A stretch of DNA of 64,000 bases. Origin: JAGQZY01 sp964588335 (lineage in GTDB: Bacteria; Bdellovibrionota; Bdellovibrionia; Bdellovibrionales; JAGQZY01). Positions 28,159 through 38,164 of the stretch are shown here, piece by piece; the first letter of the stretch is position 1; every line of letters begins with the position of its first letter. Where the stretch lies: contig CAZPOV010000003.1 in the NCBI GenBank assembly GCA_964588335.1, positions 186,001 through 250,000 on the forward strand, given 5' to 3'. Under the pieces are notes generated by a model. The model was not told the origin of the DNA, made no database searches, and saw only the letters and a program-made list of their open reading frames with translations. The position numbers and the translations under genes are program-made.

Positions 28159-31100
28159 GATATTTTCTACACTCAATCACCTTACTAATCCTTGTCTCGG
28201 CCTGCACGCCAAAGTCGATGGAGAATAATACCCACCAAGAGGCTCCCATCTATGAACGCTCGGCTCGTGTTGAAACTCAAGAGGTGGAAAGCATAAGCCA
28301 AGTCGAGCAACTTTACACCCAGTTGCGACCGGCCATTGAATCAGAGGACACTGATCGCCTTCTGACTGCTCTTGAAGCTATGGAAGTGTATTTGTTGAAT
28401 CTTGAAAACCTTAGTAACCCCATTATCAACACTCGCGGCAGTCTTCACCCGGCCTACACGCGACTGATGAACTTGTATGGTCTTGGCATGAGTATCGCTA
28501 TCCGAACTCTCCCCACAAACCAGAGATTGGAAAAGCTGCTTGAAAATTATCGGTTAACAGTTTTCAACTCGTGTCACTTAGACAACATGGACTGTCAAAC
28601 AGCCGCCGCCTTTAAAGGTCCTTATGGGGTTTCGATTCTTAGCCACCTGATTCGTCAAGACATCGAAACAATGGAAAACGCAACACAAACCAAGTTCAGC
28701 ACCCAAGAACTGAAGAATGTTATTTTCTCTCTTTATGTCTTAAAGAATTTTGACGAGAGCCAATCCAATATCACTCAATCTTTATTCATTGATTTTTCAT
28801 CCATCTTTTTTAGAAGTGTGGATATCGGGAATATAGAGGACGCCCTTCTCAATAAATTTCTTCTCGACCTGCAGAATATGATGGTCTACCTGGCCGCTCA
28901 AGATGCCGCTCCAGCGACCTGTTCTATTTTTCAGTCTTTGGATCGTCATCAATTGAATCATATCACTGAAACTTTAGACCGCAGTTTTGTTGTGCAGTTC
29001 AACAATCATTACTATCGTTGTCACTCCTCAGAAGAAATCATCGCTCGTATTGTCGCTGACGAGGAGGATTTGCGTCAGCAGGCTGTACAAGACGTGGAAA
29101 ATAAAGGGGCGTGGTCAGAATTTCGCAACAACATTCACAGCCGTAGCTTTGTCCTTAAACAGAATCATGCTGATGTTTTAGGCACTTTTGGTATTCAAAC
29201 TGAAATCCCTTTATCTGTACTGCATGTTATGGATCAAATTTACTACGGTCGAATGGATGTCACCGAGCAAGAGGCCCTTCTTGAGCGCCTTTCAGAGCAA
29301 GACTTGGAAACTTTCGTGCGAATGTCAGAGCAGTATGCACAGATGAACTATCTGTACGCCATGCAGTACACATTCAACCAGTTTAACAATGCTTTAACAG
29401 CCAGTTTTGAAAACAATCAGACGATCAACAAAAAGTTTGTTCAAGACGTCTACGATGCTCTTTGGCAGTCAACAGGGGACATGTGGTTGGACTACCGCCG
29501 ACGCATCAGTCGCTTGCGGCAGGGCGTTTCAGATGTTTATTTTAAGCTTTCCGTGCAAAAACGGGAAGAGCTTGAAAGTCTTTACGACGATCTGAATGAA
29601 AAAAAGCTAGAAGACACCAGTGTTACCAATCTGATCAATGTCGGTGTGACCTACCCCATCGTGCTTGCAACCACCTATTTTACGGGTGTTGACGGTGGTG
29701 GAACCATGGAGATCCGAGTGTCTTGGTTGCGAGGCGCCGACAACACCATTGAAATTTCAACCATCAAACCTTTGCGTGATTACTTTCGGGCTTACACTCG
29801 TAATATCCTGCAGCTTTTGGATTTTGGGACCATCGGTTATCAGCCTTACCGTCTTGAAAGAAGTTACGGTCTTGCCGCCGCTATTAAATCCGGCTTTTTT
29901 GACACCGTGAATTTCGATCTTGGTAACGAAAACCGTGGAATGGAGCACAATTTAAAGCTGTTCTGGGAACGCTACGTTGAAAACAATCGTCAATATGCTG
30001 AGATTGCCCAACGTGAACTGGAAGAGCTGCGCAAGGTCGAAGAGAATCATTGGCCTAAAGTGCAAAGAATGTGCAATTTCCCCATTTCTGGGGCTCGTCG
30101 AATTGAGATGCGAGAACTCTATCAGGATTTTTACTTGGACTCACGAGAGTCGAGCTCGTCGGTAGGAACCCGTGATCTTGAATACGCCACTCGCATCAAC
30201 AGTATTCAAAACAAGATTGACGTCTTACGCACTGAAATTAAGAAAATGCGTCGAACCTATCAGGTGATTCTCACAGCATTGCAAGAAAAGGGTGCACCCA
30301 TTGCGGAAATTAAAAAACAATTTCAAGCTGAGTTGGTTCCCCATTTTCAAACTATGAAATCCCTGATCTCTAAGCGTGACAAACTTCAGGCCGATGTGCA
30401 GAAACAAGATGAATCCTGTTTGTACACCTTAAATCGTATGCAGCGCTTCCAGCAAAATATTATGCAAAAGAAAGCCGTTGATTACGCTTCCCGCGTACAT
30501 GCGGCAATGAGCTACGCTGTACCGTCATCAGCCGTTTTCCGACGCGCTTCCGAGATGACCTCGGCTGAAGATATTCAAGCTTTATTTGAAGCTGAAAAAT
30601 CCAGACTCGAGTCTGAACCACAGCCGGACACCTACAGTCTTTGGGTTTGTGAGCAGATGCTCAATACCTCTGTAATAAGCACAGTGGCCGCAGACCTTGG
30701 CTATCGCGGCCAGGCTCTCTTGACCGAAGCTCTGAATTTGATCGTCAGCCCGCACAACTTGGATGCGGATTTCGGTGTCGTTGTCGAGGGAATGAGCGTG
30801 CGCGCCAATTCACTCAATGATCCCAACAGCTTCTTAACTCGTCGTGGAGGTTTTGACAGTGAGTACTTTGAAATCAGCGACCAAGATCAACGATTAAGAG
30901 TGCGCGAAGAACTGAAAGATTTGACAGCGCGAGCCGGTGATTTGCATCAGTATTTTTCACAAAGCCCCAAGGTTTTGGCTGAGCTTAAGAATGCTGGTTA
31001 CGATGTTGAAAATGCCACATCTTCTGACGCTACTATGGAGATCCCATTAAACCCCAATATGGACATCTTCATAAACAATTTTCAGTACTTCAAAGACAAG

Positions 31101-32294
31101 CTTGGATCGTCTGAAAAACGCAGTCGGGTGCGCTACACCAGTGATCGTCTGGCCTTTGTCCAAGAAACTCTTGAGAAACTGTTTGGGAACAATCAGGAAG
31201 GTCAGCAGATTTTTAACTGGAGCAGTCAGTACAGCAAGATCGAGTACCTTAGCAGCAATTACTCGAAAAATTTGGAAACTTACCTGAGTGGCCCCATCTT
31301 TTTACCTGAGACTCTGGATGTGGAAAATCCGCAACTGTCATGTATTTTGGATGCGTCTTTTGATGATATGGGTCAAAAACAGGGCTGTGAAAGCTACTCC
31401 ATTGAGGCCAAACAAATTATTGATGAATTCCTTCAGCGCGCTGAGTTCTTCTACCTTGAACGAGAGGAATTGTCTCCCATGCTCACAGCAACAGCCAATG
31501 GTGGATTGGACCAGCTTAGCTCGATTCTTGATGCCACCTTGTTAGCCAGTGAGTACATTGACCAATATAAGCCATCATCCATCTTGAGTTACTTTCGTTA
31601 CTACAAAAAGAAGACCGAACCTGAAGAATGGACTTGGTTCGATCAATTCTTAGCTAAAGAATTCACCACGGTGCAGGCACGAGACAATCAATTTCAAGCC
31701 CTGAATGTGCCGTTGATTCCTGGAACCCGAAACTATGAGGTTTTCTTTGAGGAAGCCGAGCATTTGGAGACTGAGAACTTGCTTATTCCATTCAATAGCA
31801 GCACCCATAGCATTTTTAGAAATTGGTTCCGCTCAGAGATCTTCAACTTTATCAAACTGACTGATTCAGTGATAGAAGAGATGGTTCGCCGTGAGTATGA
31901 GGCGGAAGCAAGCGACTTTCCTACCATCAAGTTCCGACGTGAGGATGTCGCCGACATTTCGGCGAATGACTCCGCCGGACGCGAATGGCTGGAACTTCCC
32001 ATCAAGTCTCGAAGTAACGGCAGCCTCGTCCTCCTTGAGGACTATGGCTACGAAGTGAAAGTTTACGAAGACCAGCAGAAAGTTGTTCTTGAAGAGTTTG
32101 AATGCAGCCTGATGCCTAAAATGGGCGATTTGGATTTTGATCCAGCTGCGGCCTCGTATTTTAACGAAGGATACAACTGTGAAGCCAAGGTTCGACGCTG
32201 GTTGAACTTTAAAAAATGTGAGCAGGTGAAACAACGGAAACAAAAGTACCAAGACTACCACAAAAACTGTGTCAGCAGTCTCGGAGGAGAGTGA
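28155..32294 (+). CDS. Giant lipoprotein, first of operon B
   Basis: 1,379 residues from ATG 28155 (AGGGGAG upstream; ATGA overlap with the protease). Signal peptide with lipobox LVSAC. Helical, acidic, no membrane segment, with a coiled-coil-like stretch near residues 680-760 (NSIQNKIDVLRTEIKKMRR). Cysteine landmarks: pair at 140/147 (CHLDNMDC), VQRMCNFP, DESCLYTL and LSCILD...QGC. Several more lie in the C-terminal tail (CSLMPK, YNCEAK, FKKCEQ, KNCVSS), which the other three lack. Counterpart of the gene at 13498-17196 by position and landmarks. No enzymatic motif seen; a scaffold or surface structural role is only a guess. Confidence 0.8.
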   Translation: MRYFLHSITLLILVSACTPKSMENNTHQEAPIYERSARVETQEVESISQVEQLYTQLRPAIESEDTDRLLTALEAMEVYLLNLENLSNPIINTRGSLHPAYTRLMNLYGLGMSIAIRTLPTNQRLEKLLENYRLTVFNSCHLDNMDCQTAAAFKGPYGVSILSHLIRQDIETMENATQTKFSTQELKNVIFSLYVLKNFDESQSNITQSLFIDFSSIFFRSVDIGNIEDALLNKFLLDLQNMMVYLAAQDAAPATCSIFQSLDRHQLNHITETLDRSFVVQFNNHYYRCHSSEEIIARIVADEEDLRQQAVQDVENKGAWSEFRNNIHSRSFVLKQNHADVLGTFGIQTEIPLSVLHVMDQIYYGRMDVTEQEALLERLSEQDLETFVRMSEQYAQMNYLYAMQYTFNQFNNALTASFENNQTINKKFVQDVYDALWQSTGDMWLDYRRRISRLRQGVSDVYFKLSVQKREELESLYDDLNEKKLEDTSVTNLINVGVTYPIVLATTYFTGVDGGGTMEIRVSWLRGADNTIEISTIKPLRDYFRAYTRNILQLLDFGTIGYQPYRLERSYGLAAAIKSGFFDTVNFDLGNENRGMEHNLKLFWERYVENNRQYAEIAQRELEELRKVEENHWPKVQRMCNFPISGARRIEMRELYQDFYLDSRESSSSVGTRDLEYATRINSIQNKIDVLRTEIKKMRRTYQVILTALQEKGAPIAEIKKQFQAELVPHFQTMKSLISKRDKLQADVQKQDESCLYTLNRMQRFQQNIMQKKAVDYASRVHAAMSYAVPSSAVFRRASEMTSAEDIQALFEAEKSRLESEPQPDTYSLWVCEQMLNTSVISTVAADLGYRGQALLTEALNLIVSPHNLDADFGVVVEGMSVRANSLNDPNSFLTRRGGFDSEYFEISDQDQRLRVREELKDLTARAGDLHQYFSQSPKVLAELKNAGYDVENATSSDATMEIPLNPNMDIFINNFQYFKDKLGSSEKRSRVRYTSDRLAFVQETLEKLFGNNQEGQQIFNWSSQYSKIEYLSSNYSKNLETYLSGPIFLPETLDVENPQLSCILDASFDDMGQKQGCESYSIEAKQIIDEFLQRAEFFYLEREELSPMLTATANGGLDQLSSILDATLLASEYIDQYKPSSILSYFRYYKKKTEPEEWTWFDQFLAKEFTTVQARDNQFQALNVPLIPGTRNYEVFFEEAEHLETENLLIPFNSSTHSIFRNWFRSEIFNFIKLTDSVIEEMVRREYEAEASDFPTIKFRREDVADISANDSAGREWLELPIKSRSNGSLVLLEDYGYEVKVYEDQQKVVLEEFECSLMPKMGDLDFDPAAASYFNEGYNCEAKVRRWLNFKKCEQVKQRKQKYQDYHKNCVSSLGGE

Positions 32295-32295
32295 T

Positions 32296-35200
32296 TTGAG
32301 AGCTCTTTCGACGTTGCGCCTATTTCTTTGTTTGGCAGTGTTCCTGACGGTGGCTTGTACCGAAACCACAAGCCAAAATAATGAACACAGTCAGGCCCCT
32401 GAAGTGATTCAACCGAAACCTTCTGAACAGGAAGTTTCGGTGTTGGCTCGTGGACTTGAAGATATCGCAACCTTTCGCGGACCCGGACACGAGGCTCTTC
32501 GCCAGTTTTTTGAAAACCAACTGACCGAAGATTTTCTACGTAACTTAGAACGACGTCGCAATCCTCAGGAACTTCGCGACCTATCACAGTTTCATCGCGT
32601 TTTTCATCAATACAGCTTGGATCACCCGGAAGATCAAAACCCGTTGGCGGAATTGTCCTACGACTACTACCAACGCTTGATTTCGGTCTGTGCCGATCAG
32701 TTTCAGACCTGTCCTGTGTTAGGTCTCTACACCCATTCTGTTTATGCTGGAAATGTTTTTCTATTAGCTGAGCCGCTGGTTCCTGAGTCTGAAAAAGAAC
32801 GCTATATTCTTTTTACCACCAATATAGGTTATCCTCAGAATACCATTCCGGTGATTGAAAGACGCCTGCATTGGATGGTCGAAGATATCTCCGATGATGC
32901 GACAGTCGATATTATTAAAATCCAAAAACTCACCAACCTAATTATTTATCTATCATTAGAAAGTCAGAGGTTTCCTGAGGAACCTGTTGAAGCTCTGTTT
33001 CAACTGGTCCAGAAAAATCCAGCCAACACACCATTGATTGATGCCTTCGAAAACATTCTGAATATTTCACTGGAACAGAACCCAACTGGCTCCTCCTTAG
33101 AAATTGCCCATCAACATGTTATGGGAATATTGAATCAATCGAACTTGGAAGATGTATTAATGATGCAGAACAACCAGGGCTTGATTCGCTGGAAAGGGGA
33201 GTTACAGTCTTTCGGTCTTGCTGAGAATTGGCAACTTTATTATGTCCTGTATGGATTCCTCAATCCCCAGTACTCCGGAACCTTGCATAGCTACTTTTTT
33301 TCGCAAGCCACTGAGAGCCCAGATAAGCAACAGCAGTTGTTCGACATCTCTTTGTCTTACATCTATAAAAAGTTTGTTAAAAACGCCTACCTTTCTCACC
33401 AGCGAATAGGCTCAATTTGGCAAGAAGAATTTGAAAGATTTGGCAAAGTGGAACCCATGTTTTTTGAGTTCTTTCGACGTGCTGACGCCACCTTGGCTGA
33501 GATATGGAACGTCTCTTACAAAAGAGAAGTGGAAAGAATTGTTAACGAGATCACTCCCTATTACAGCAGCGAAGAACTCAAGCCAATAAAGCAAATTGAG
33601 AACAACCTCGACACCAATATAAGAAATATCGTCGCTTATCCGACGCAATTTATTTCGGGATACTTTGCCTCTCGTCAAGGCGACTTTGATTTTAAGTTTT
33701 TCATTGTTAGTGGTTTTCTCGATGCCAGCATCATTCATATGAACGACAATTACTTCTTTAAAGAGCATTTTGATGGAACCGCGCCCGTTATGTTTGAATT
33801 CATCAATGATTCTGATATCGATGGTCTTGAGGCTCTACAATCGTTTTATATCTCTCTTGATAAAAGAGTTCTGGAGTCCTACGGATTGGACTTGGGTTTT
33901 GTAAATGGTTTTCTTGATCGTTACCTCAGCAAAGAAAGACAATTTATTATTAACAAAAGAGAAGAAATGAACCGCAGCTTCTCATCGGGGACGACTATTG
34001 ATCGTATTGGACGTCAGTGTCAGAAAATTCGCCAAGGTGATTTTAATTTTACCTACGATTTACCGTTCCGACGAGCCGAGAACCGATTCTTTTTAGGACA
34101 AGTTTATAGCTATGCCGGAAGCTTTGGTACCAACCCAGACCTTCTTGATTACCTTAATGTGTTTAATAATAACAGTCTAACAAATAACTTAAGCGAAACT
34201 ATGGAACAGCTGCGCATGGAGCTTGGTATTAAAGTCAATCGAATGAATCTGTTGCAGCAAGCCTTGCGAGCCCAAGGCGACAACAACCTTGCCGAGCAGG
34301 TCGATCAACAGGTTGCCGAGATCCAAAGCCTTGCCTCGCAATTCTTTGAAGATCAAACCAGTCAATTTTTCGAGATGTCTCAGTGTCTTGTTGAAATTGA
34401 ACGGGTTGAAGAGAATATGCGTTTAACTCATTTTAAAGAAGAGATTGAATTCGCAAAAGCCACCTATCAGGCTTTAAACATACTTAATCAAAACACCGAC
34501 CAAGTTTTAAGTTTGTCGGATGTCAGGCAGCAGTACCCAGAAGCGTTCGAAAACGCGATAATGCACATGTTGCCGACAGAAGGTGACTTTGTTGAAGCCC
34601 TCAATGAACTTTGGTTGTCTTTGGGTGAACAATATAAACGTCAAATTCGCGGCTACAGCAGTCGAATCACCCCCCAGCTGGGTTTCAAAAGAAATTCAAT
34701 CGGTCGTTACGTTTTTTATACCAATGTTTTTGAACAACGATTTCGCCTTCTTGATCGAATGCAAGGATCAGAACAGTATGGCGTCGACTATCCAAAATCC
34801 CGACTCAGTGGACTACCAAGAGATTATGAAGAGTTGGATTCAATTTTTGGCGAGGGTGAAAACCATTTCTTCAGCCTTGAAAAAAGCTCGAATGAAACTG
34901 AACGCCAATTCCTATACAAATTTTTCACGCAAAATGGTTTTCGCAAGACAAGCTATGCGACTCAGTACATGATTGATGGTCGAGAATCTTGGAAAACCAT
35001 ATATCTGAATATGGCCGCCATTGCCAAAACCAAGGCCTACAACCTGGTACAGAATAATTATAGCTATGATCAGTATTCCGATTTATTTCGCACCCACCTT
35101 AAGAGCAACTTTCAAAAAGTCTCGGATTACACTGAAGATCTTTTAGAGATCATCAATATAAACGATGACGAAAAGGCGATTCTTGAAGCTCTACAGGCTA

Positions 35201-35853
35201 ATAATTTTAGACGCGATGATCCTCTGACGGCCGGCGGCACCTCACAGCCAGCCAACGCTTTATTTATATACAATAATGTTGTCGATTTTTTTAATCTTGG
35301 CCAATATGACGTGTTCTTTAATGTTCTGGTGAGCTTTCAGTTGGGGCAACATCCTGACTTTGTTCCTGGACTGTTTGGAAATGGCCCTGACTATCAAAGT
35401 GGCCGCGATCAAAACCCCTTGGTATGGCACTGGCTTCCCCAGCCGCCCTCAGCCAGCAGTGGACCAGGAGGAGGCATTGAACACGTCGAAGCCGATGAAA
35501 CCCATGGACGCCGCAAACAGCGACGTTACTCCATCAAAAACAGTTTAGTCGCCAGAGAATATGAAGAGATTAATTTATTTGCCATCGACGATCATGCAAA
35601 GACATTGATCCTTCATGATCTTTACCAAACGGTGATGGCTGATCGGGGACTGATTGATGCTTTTGTCGAATGGACAGAGAATAAAGAGCAACAAGAAGAA
35701 ATGACTCCTTACCAGATCGATCTGTATTTTCACAGACAACCGGTAACGCCGGAGTCTTATATTCTTCCCAGTATCAAAGCTCGATATTTCGATTGGCGCC
35801 ATCAATATGACATTGAAACTCTGCACGTTTTTAAGAACCTTGAGACCCCATAA
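32296..35853 (+). CDS. Giant lipoprotein, second of operon B
   Basis: About 1,186 residues. The start is TTG 32296: GGAGGAGAG ends five bases upstream, the previous stop is one base away, and this start gives a clean signal peptide MRALSTLRLFLCLAVFLTVAC with lipobox. An upstream in-frame GTG at 32269 would spoil the signal. Landmarks: pair at 132/139 (CADQFQTC), GRQCQKIR and FEMSQCLVEI, as in the other three; the late cysteine pair is absent. A Gly/Pro/Ser-rich linker (QPPSASSGPGGG) followed by a basic patch (HGRRKQRRY) sits near residues 1055-1080. Last gene of operon B; converges with the carbonic-anhydrase-like gene. Function unknown. Confidence 0.8.
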   Translation: MRALSTLRLFLCLAVFLTVACTETTSQNNEHSQAPEVIQPKPSEQEVSVLARGLEDIATFRGPGHEALRQFFENQLTEDFLRNLERRRNPQELRDLSQFHRVFHQYSLDHPEDQNPLAELSYDYYQRLISVCADQFQTCPVLGLYTHSVYAGNVFLLAEPLVPESEKERYILFTTNIGYPQNTIPVIERRLHWMVEDISDDATVDIIKIQKLTNLIIYLSLESQRFPEEPVEALFQLVQKNPANTPLIDAFENILNISLEQNPTGSSLEIAHQHVMGILNQSNLEDVLMMQNNQGLIRWKGELQSFGLAENWQLYYVLYGFLNPQYSGTLHSYFFSQATESPDKQQQLFDISLSYIYKKFVKNAYLSHQRIGSIWQEEFERFGKVEPMFFEFFRRADATLAEIWNVSYKREVERIVNEITPYYSSEELKPIKQIENNLDTNIRNIVAYPTQFISGYFASRQGDFDFKFFIVSGFLDASIIHMNDNYFFKEHFDGTAPVMFEFINDSDIDGLEALQSFYISLDKRVLESYGLDLGFVNGFLDRYLSKERQFIINKREEMNRSFSSGTTIDRIGRQCQKIRQGDFNFTYDLPFRRAENRFFLGQVYSYAGSFGTNPDLLDYLNVFNNNSLTNNLSETMEQLRMELGIKVNRMNLLQQALRAQGDNNLAEQVDQQVAEIQSLASQFFEDQTSQFFEMSQCLVEIERVEENMRLTHFKEEIEFAKATYQALNILNQNTDQVLSLSDVRQQYPEAFENAIMHMLPTEGDFVEALNELWLSLGEQYKRQIRGYSSRITPQLGFKRNSIGRYVFYTNVFEQRFRLLDRMQGSEQYGVDYPKSRLSGLPRDYEELDSIFGEGENHFFSLEKSSNETERQFLYKFFTQNGFRKTSYATQYMIDGRESWKTIYLNMAAIAKTKAYNLVQNNYSYDQYSDLFRTHLKSNFQKVSDYTEDLLEIININDDEKAILEALQANNFRRDDPLTAGGTSQPANALFIYNNVVDFFNLGQYDVFFNVLVSFQLGQHPDFVPGLFGNGPDYQSGRDQNPLVWHWLPQPPSASSGPGGGIEHVEADETHGRRKQRRYSIKNSLVAREYEEINLFAIDDHAKTLILHDLYQTVMADRGLIDAFVEWTENKEQQEEMTPYQIDLYFHRQPVTPESYILPSIKARYFDWRHQYDIETLHVFKNLETP

Positions 35854-35880
35854 GGGTCCCAAGCGCGACAGACTAAGAAC

Positions 35881-36693
35881 TTAGTAGTTGGTCACATCAC
35901 GATCGTTTAAAAGTTGGATGGGTCGATTGTTTTGTTCAAACAGGCTACGAAACTTTGAAATCTGCTCTTTGCTAAGCTGCAAAGGAGTGTTGAAAACAAA
36001 CCACTTCACTTCTTCCAAACAGGGCGGATGAGTCAGCGACCCCACATAATGATAAAACGTTTGCCGAGGCGGAATCAATTGATCTGGGTTGAAGCGAAAA
36101 GTGGGAGACGACTTGAACTTCTGCAAAGACTGAGTCTTTTCCCACAGGCGATCAAACCAAGCGCTGCCGCGGCCGGTGATAACGAACAAGGAGACGATGG
36201 CTTGCTTTAGCCCATTGGAAGAACGGTGATAGAACTGCAATTCCATGGGCAGTTGATTGCCCGACAAATGGTGTTCACTCGGCGAACGAAATTCGATTTT
36301 TTCTAAGAGATAGTCTTTGCCATCAAATTCGATGGAGCTTTGCGGAGTCAATTCAATTCGGAAAGTGTAACCGGCATTGATAATGGTGGCGTTGCCTTCG
36401 GTATAACTCAACTTCAGCGGATTGCCTTGTTTGGGGCGGTGCCAAACCAGATTGATGGGTGACTGCTTTGAGCCCGTCGAGCACATATAATACTGGGGAT
36501 TGAGCGATGCCCAATTCATAGGGCCACGTGGGCCATTGTTGTATTCCCAGCCCCAAACATCTTTGCGTTGCGGAGTCTGCGGTTCCTCAGCCTGTTGTTC
36601 TTGTTCATTTGTCGACTCCTCGACAGGCGGGCGCGATGAACAAGAGATAACCAAAAATGCGGTCGCAATAACAATGGTGATGAAATTCTTCAT
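35881..36693 (-). CDS. Alpha-carbonic-anhydrase-fold lipoprotein lacking zinc ligands
   Basis: About 270 residues from ATG 36693 (AAGGAG upstream); signal peptide with lipobox LVISC, then a Glu/Gln-rich linker. The alpha-carbonic-anhydrase fold is recognisable: WGWEYNNGPRGPMNW, CSTGSKQSPINL, PSEHHLSG, YHYVGSLTHPPC and VKWFVF. However, the zinc histidines are gone. The FHFH element reads IEFR and the ELHLVH-type element reads ELQFYH, so residues equivalent to human CA II His94, His96 and His119 are Glu, Arg and Gln. By known chemistry it should not hydrate CO2. A binding or structural role, as in vertebrate carbonic-anhydrase-related proteins, is more likely. Confidence 0.82.
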   Translation of the reverse strand: MKNFITIVIATAFLVISCSSRPPVEESTNEQEQQAEEPQTPQRKDVWGWEYNNGPRGPMNWASLNPQYYMCSTGSKQSPINLVWHRPKQGNPLKLSYTEGNATIINAGYTFRIELTPQSSIEFDGKDYLLEKIEFRSPSEHHLSGNQLPMELQFYHRSSNGLKQAIVSLFVITGRGSAWFDRLWEKTQSLQKFKSSPTFRFNPDQLIPPRQTFYHYVGSLTHPPCLEEVKWFVFNTPLQLSKEQISKFRSLFEQNNRPIQLLNDRDVTNY

Positions 36694-36831
36694 TGGATGA
36701 CTCCTTGATGCCTTAATCATAACATCTCATTATCACTGTTGAATTTCAAAAAATATAGGGGCTGCCAGACCTAGGTCCTTAGTAAAAGTCAAGAAACCGA
36801 AAGATCATACGGAATCCCGACCCACCGAGCT

Positions 36832-37563
36832 TCAATCGTCGACAATTTCCAGAGTCTTGCGAAGTTTGTAGACAAGGAAATAAAAGGGGAGGGTGTCGGC
36901 CAAAGCCGCCAGCATTTTAAAAAGATAATTACTGAACAGAAGGGTCACAAAAGCCACTGTCGTCATCTCACCAGCTAATAAACTGGCCCCAAAAGTGATA
37001 CCAATCACAGCCACTGAATCGATCAATTGCGAACATAAAGTGCTGACATTGTTACGCAACCAAAGAGCTTTGCCTTTGGTTTTTCTTTTTAAAAAATGGA
37101 AAATATGCACATCGAAAAACTGGGCGGTGATGTAGGCAATCATCGAAGCCATCACCGAGCCGGCCGAACAGGCATATATTAAATCAAAAAGCTCGATGCG
37201 GCCATCAACGATTTGACCGGTGGCTAGCATCACCGGTTTTGCTAAGTAGAGGACTTGCCAGGGCGGCTGCGAGCCTGGCTCAACGGCTGTCATCCATTGT
37301 CCCAAAAAAAGGATAGAGATCACGAAAATATTTAGGCCCAAGCCCACCCATACCACAAAGTTGGCCCTCGACTTGCCATAGAGTTCACTGATCAGGTCGG
37401 TCACCAAGAAGGTCAAGGGATAAGGCAAAACCCCCACCGCCAAGGCCAACGGACCCAGCCGAATAAATCGAGTCAGGCCGATCACATTTAAAAGTGTCAT
37501 TGAGGCAAAAAAAACAGCCGCTAGAATTATAAAAACACGTTCACGCTTTTCCGAAAGGTCCAT
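36832..37563 (-). CDS. Queuosine precursor transporter (VUT/YhhQ family)
   Basis: 243 residues with six hydrophobic segments. It carries the family features: an early N-terminal helix (AAVFFASMTLLNVIGL), PYPLTFLVTDLISELYGKSRA, VMASMIAYITAQFFDVHIFHFLK and a late TLCSQLIDS helix. Family members import preQ0 or preQ1, precursors of the queuosine tRNA modification, across the inner membrane. Length is normal. ATG 37563. No queuosine synthesis gene or preQ1 riboswitch seen nearby. Confidence 0.88.
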   Translation of the reverse strand: MDLSEKRERVFIILAAVFFASMTLLNVIGLTRFIRLGPLALAVGVLPYPLTFLVTDLISELYGKSRANFVVWVGLGLNIFVISILFLGQWMTAVEPGSQPPWQVLYLAKPVMLATGQIVDGRIELFDLIYACSAGSVMASMIAYITAQFFDVHIFHFLKRKTKGKALWLRNNVSTLCSQLIDSVAVIGITFGASLLAGEMTTVAFVTLLFSNYLFKMLAALADTLPFYFLVYKLRKTLEIVDD

Positions 37564-37655
37564 GGTCTAGGAATATACCGGAAAGCCTTTTGAAAACAAT
37601 CACTTCAATTGTCATAAAGTGAGACAAGAGTGAAGTTTTTTCGGACCAAGTGAAA

Positions 37656-37678
37656 AATAGGCCGGTTTTATGCCTATT
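37656..37678. promoter_or_regulatory. Inverted repeat in divergent spacer
   Basis: AATAGGC (37656-37662) and GCCTATT (37672-37678) form a perfect 7-bp inverted repeat with a 9-base centre, in the 210-bp spacer between the transporter and the small secreted gene. A possible operator; function inferred only from position. Confidence 0.25.
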
Positions 37679-37773
37679 AATGAATCAATTGTGGACCTGC
37701 CTGCACCATTTTGATAATTTAGAGAGGTAGGGTCGTCTTTATTGATCCTATTGTTTTTCCGATACGGGGATAG

Positions 37774-38091
37774 ATGCTTCAAAAAACCTTGGCCTTTGCA
37801 GCCGTTTTTTTTCTTTTTTCAAATACAGGAATGACTAAAGTCAATCCGGCTCAGACGCTGGAAGAGCTGCAAGAACAGGCCGGGGAGCCCGGCAATGAGG
37901 ACTTGAGTGTGATGAGCAACACCGAAGGCCTGCAAGGGCTACATATCGGTTTGGAGCCCTATCTTCCGAGCCTCAACAAAGCCGGACTCGCTGACGATGA
38001 AGACTCGATTTATTTGCGCCAGGCAGAGTCTCAATCCGGAGCTTCAGAGTCTAGTTCGTCGTCCTCAAGCCAGGGCGCGACCGAACGATAA
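37774..38091 (+). CDS. Small secreted protein with serine-rich tail
   Basis: 105 residues from ATG 37774 (ACGGGGA upstream). The signal-peptide-like N-terminus (MLQKTLAFAAVFFLFSNTGMT) is followed by an acidic, low-complexity mature part and a C-terminal serine run. No domain recognised. It precedes the cyclic-nucleotide-binding gene by 73 bp in the same direction, so the two may share a transcript. Confidence 0.5.
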   Translation: MLQKTLAFAAVFFLFSNTGMTKVNPAQTLEELQEQAGEPGNEDLSVMSNTEGLQGLHIGLEPYLPSLNKAGLADDEDSIYLRQAESQSGASESSSSSSSQGATER

Positions 38092-38164
38092 GCCACTCCA
38101 GTCTTTAAAGGTTTCTCAAGCCTCAGCCGATATCTTTTAAGAAATCTAAAAAGTGAGGCCGACC

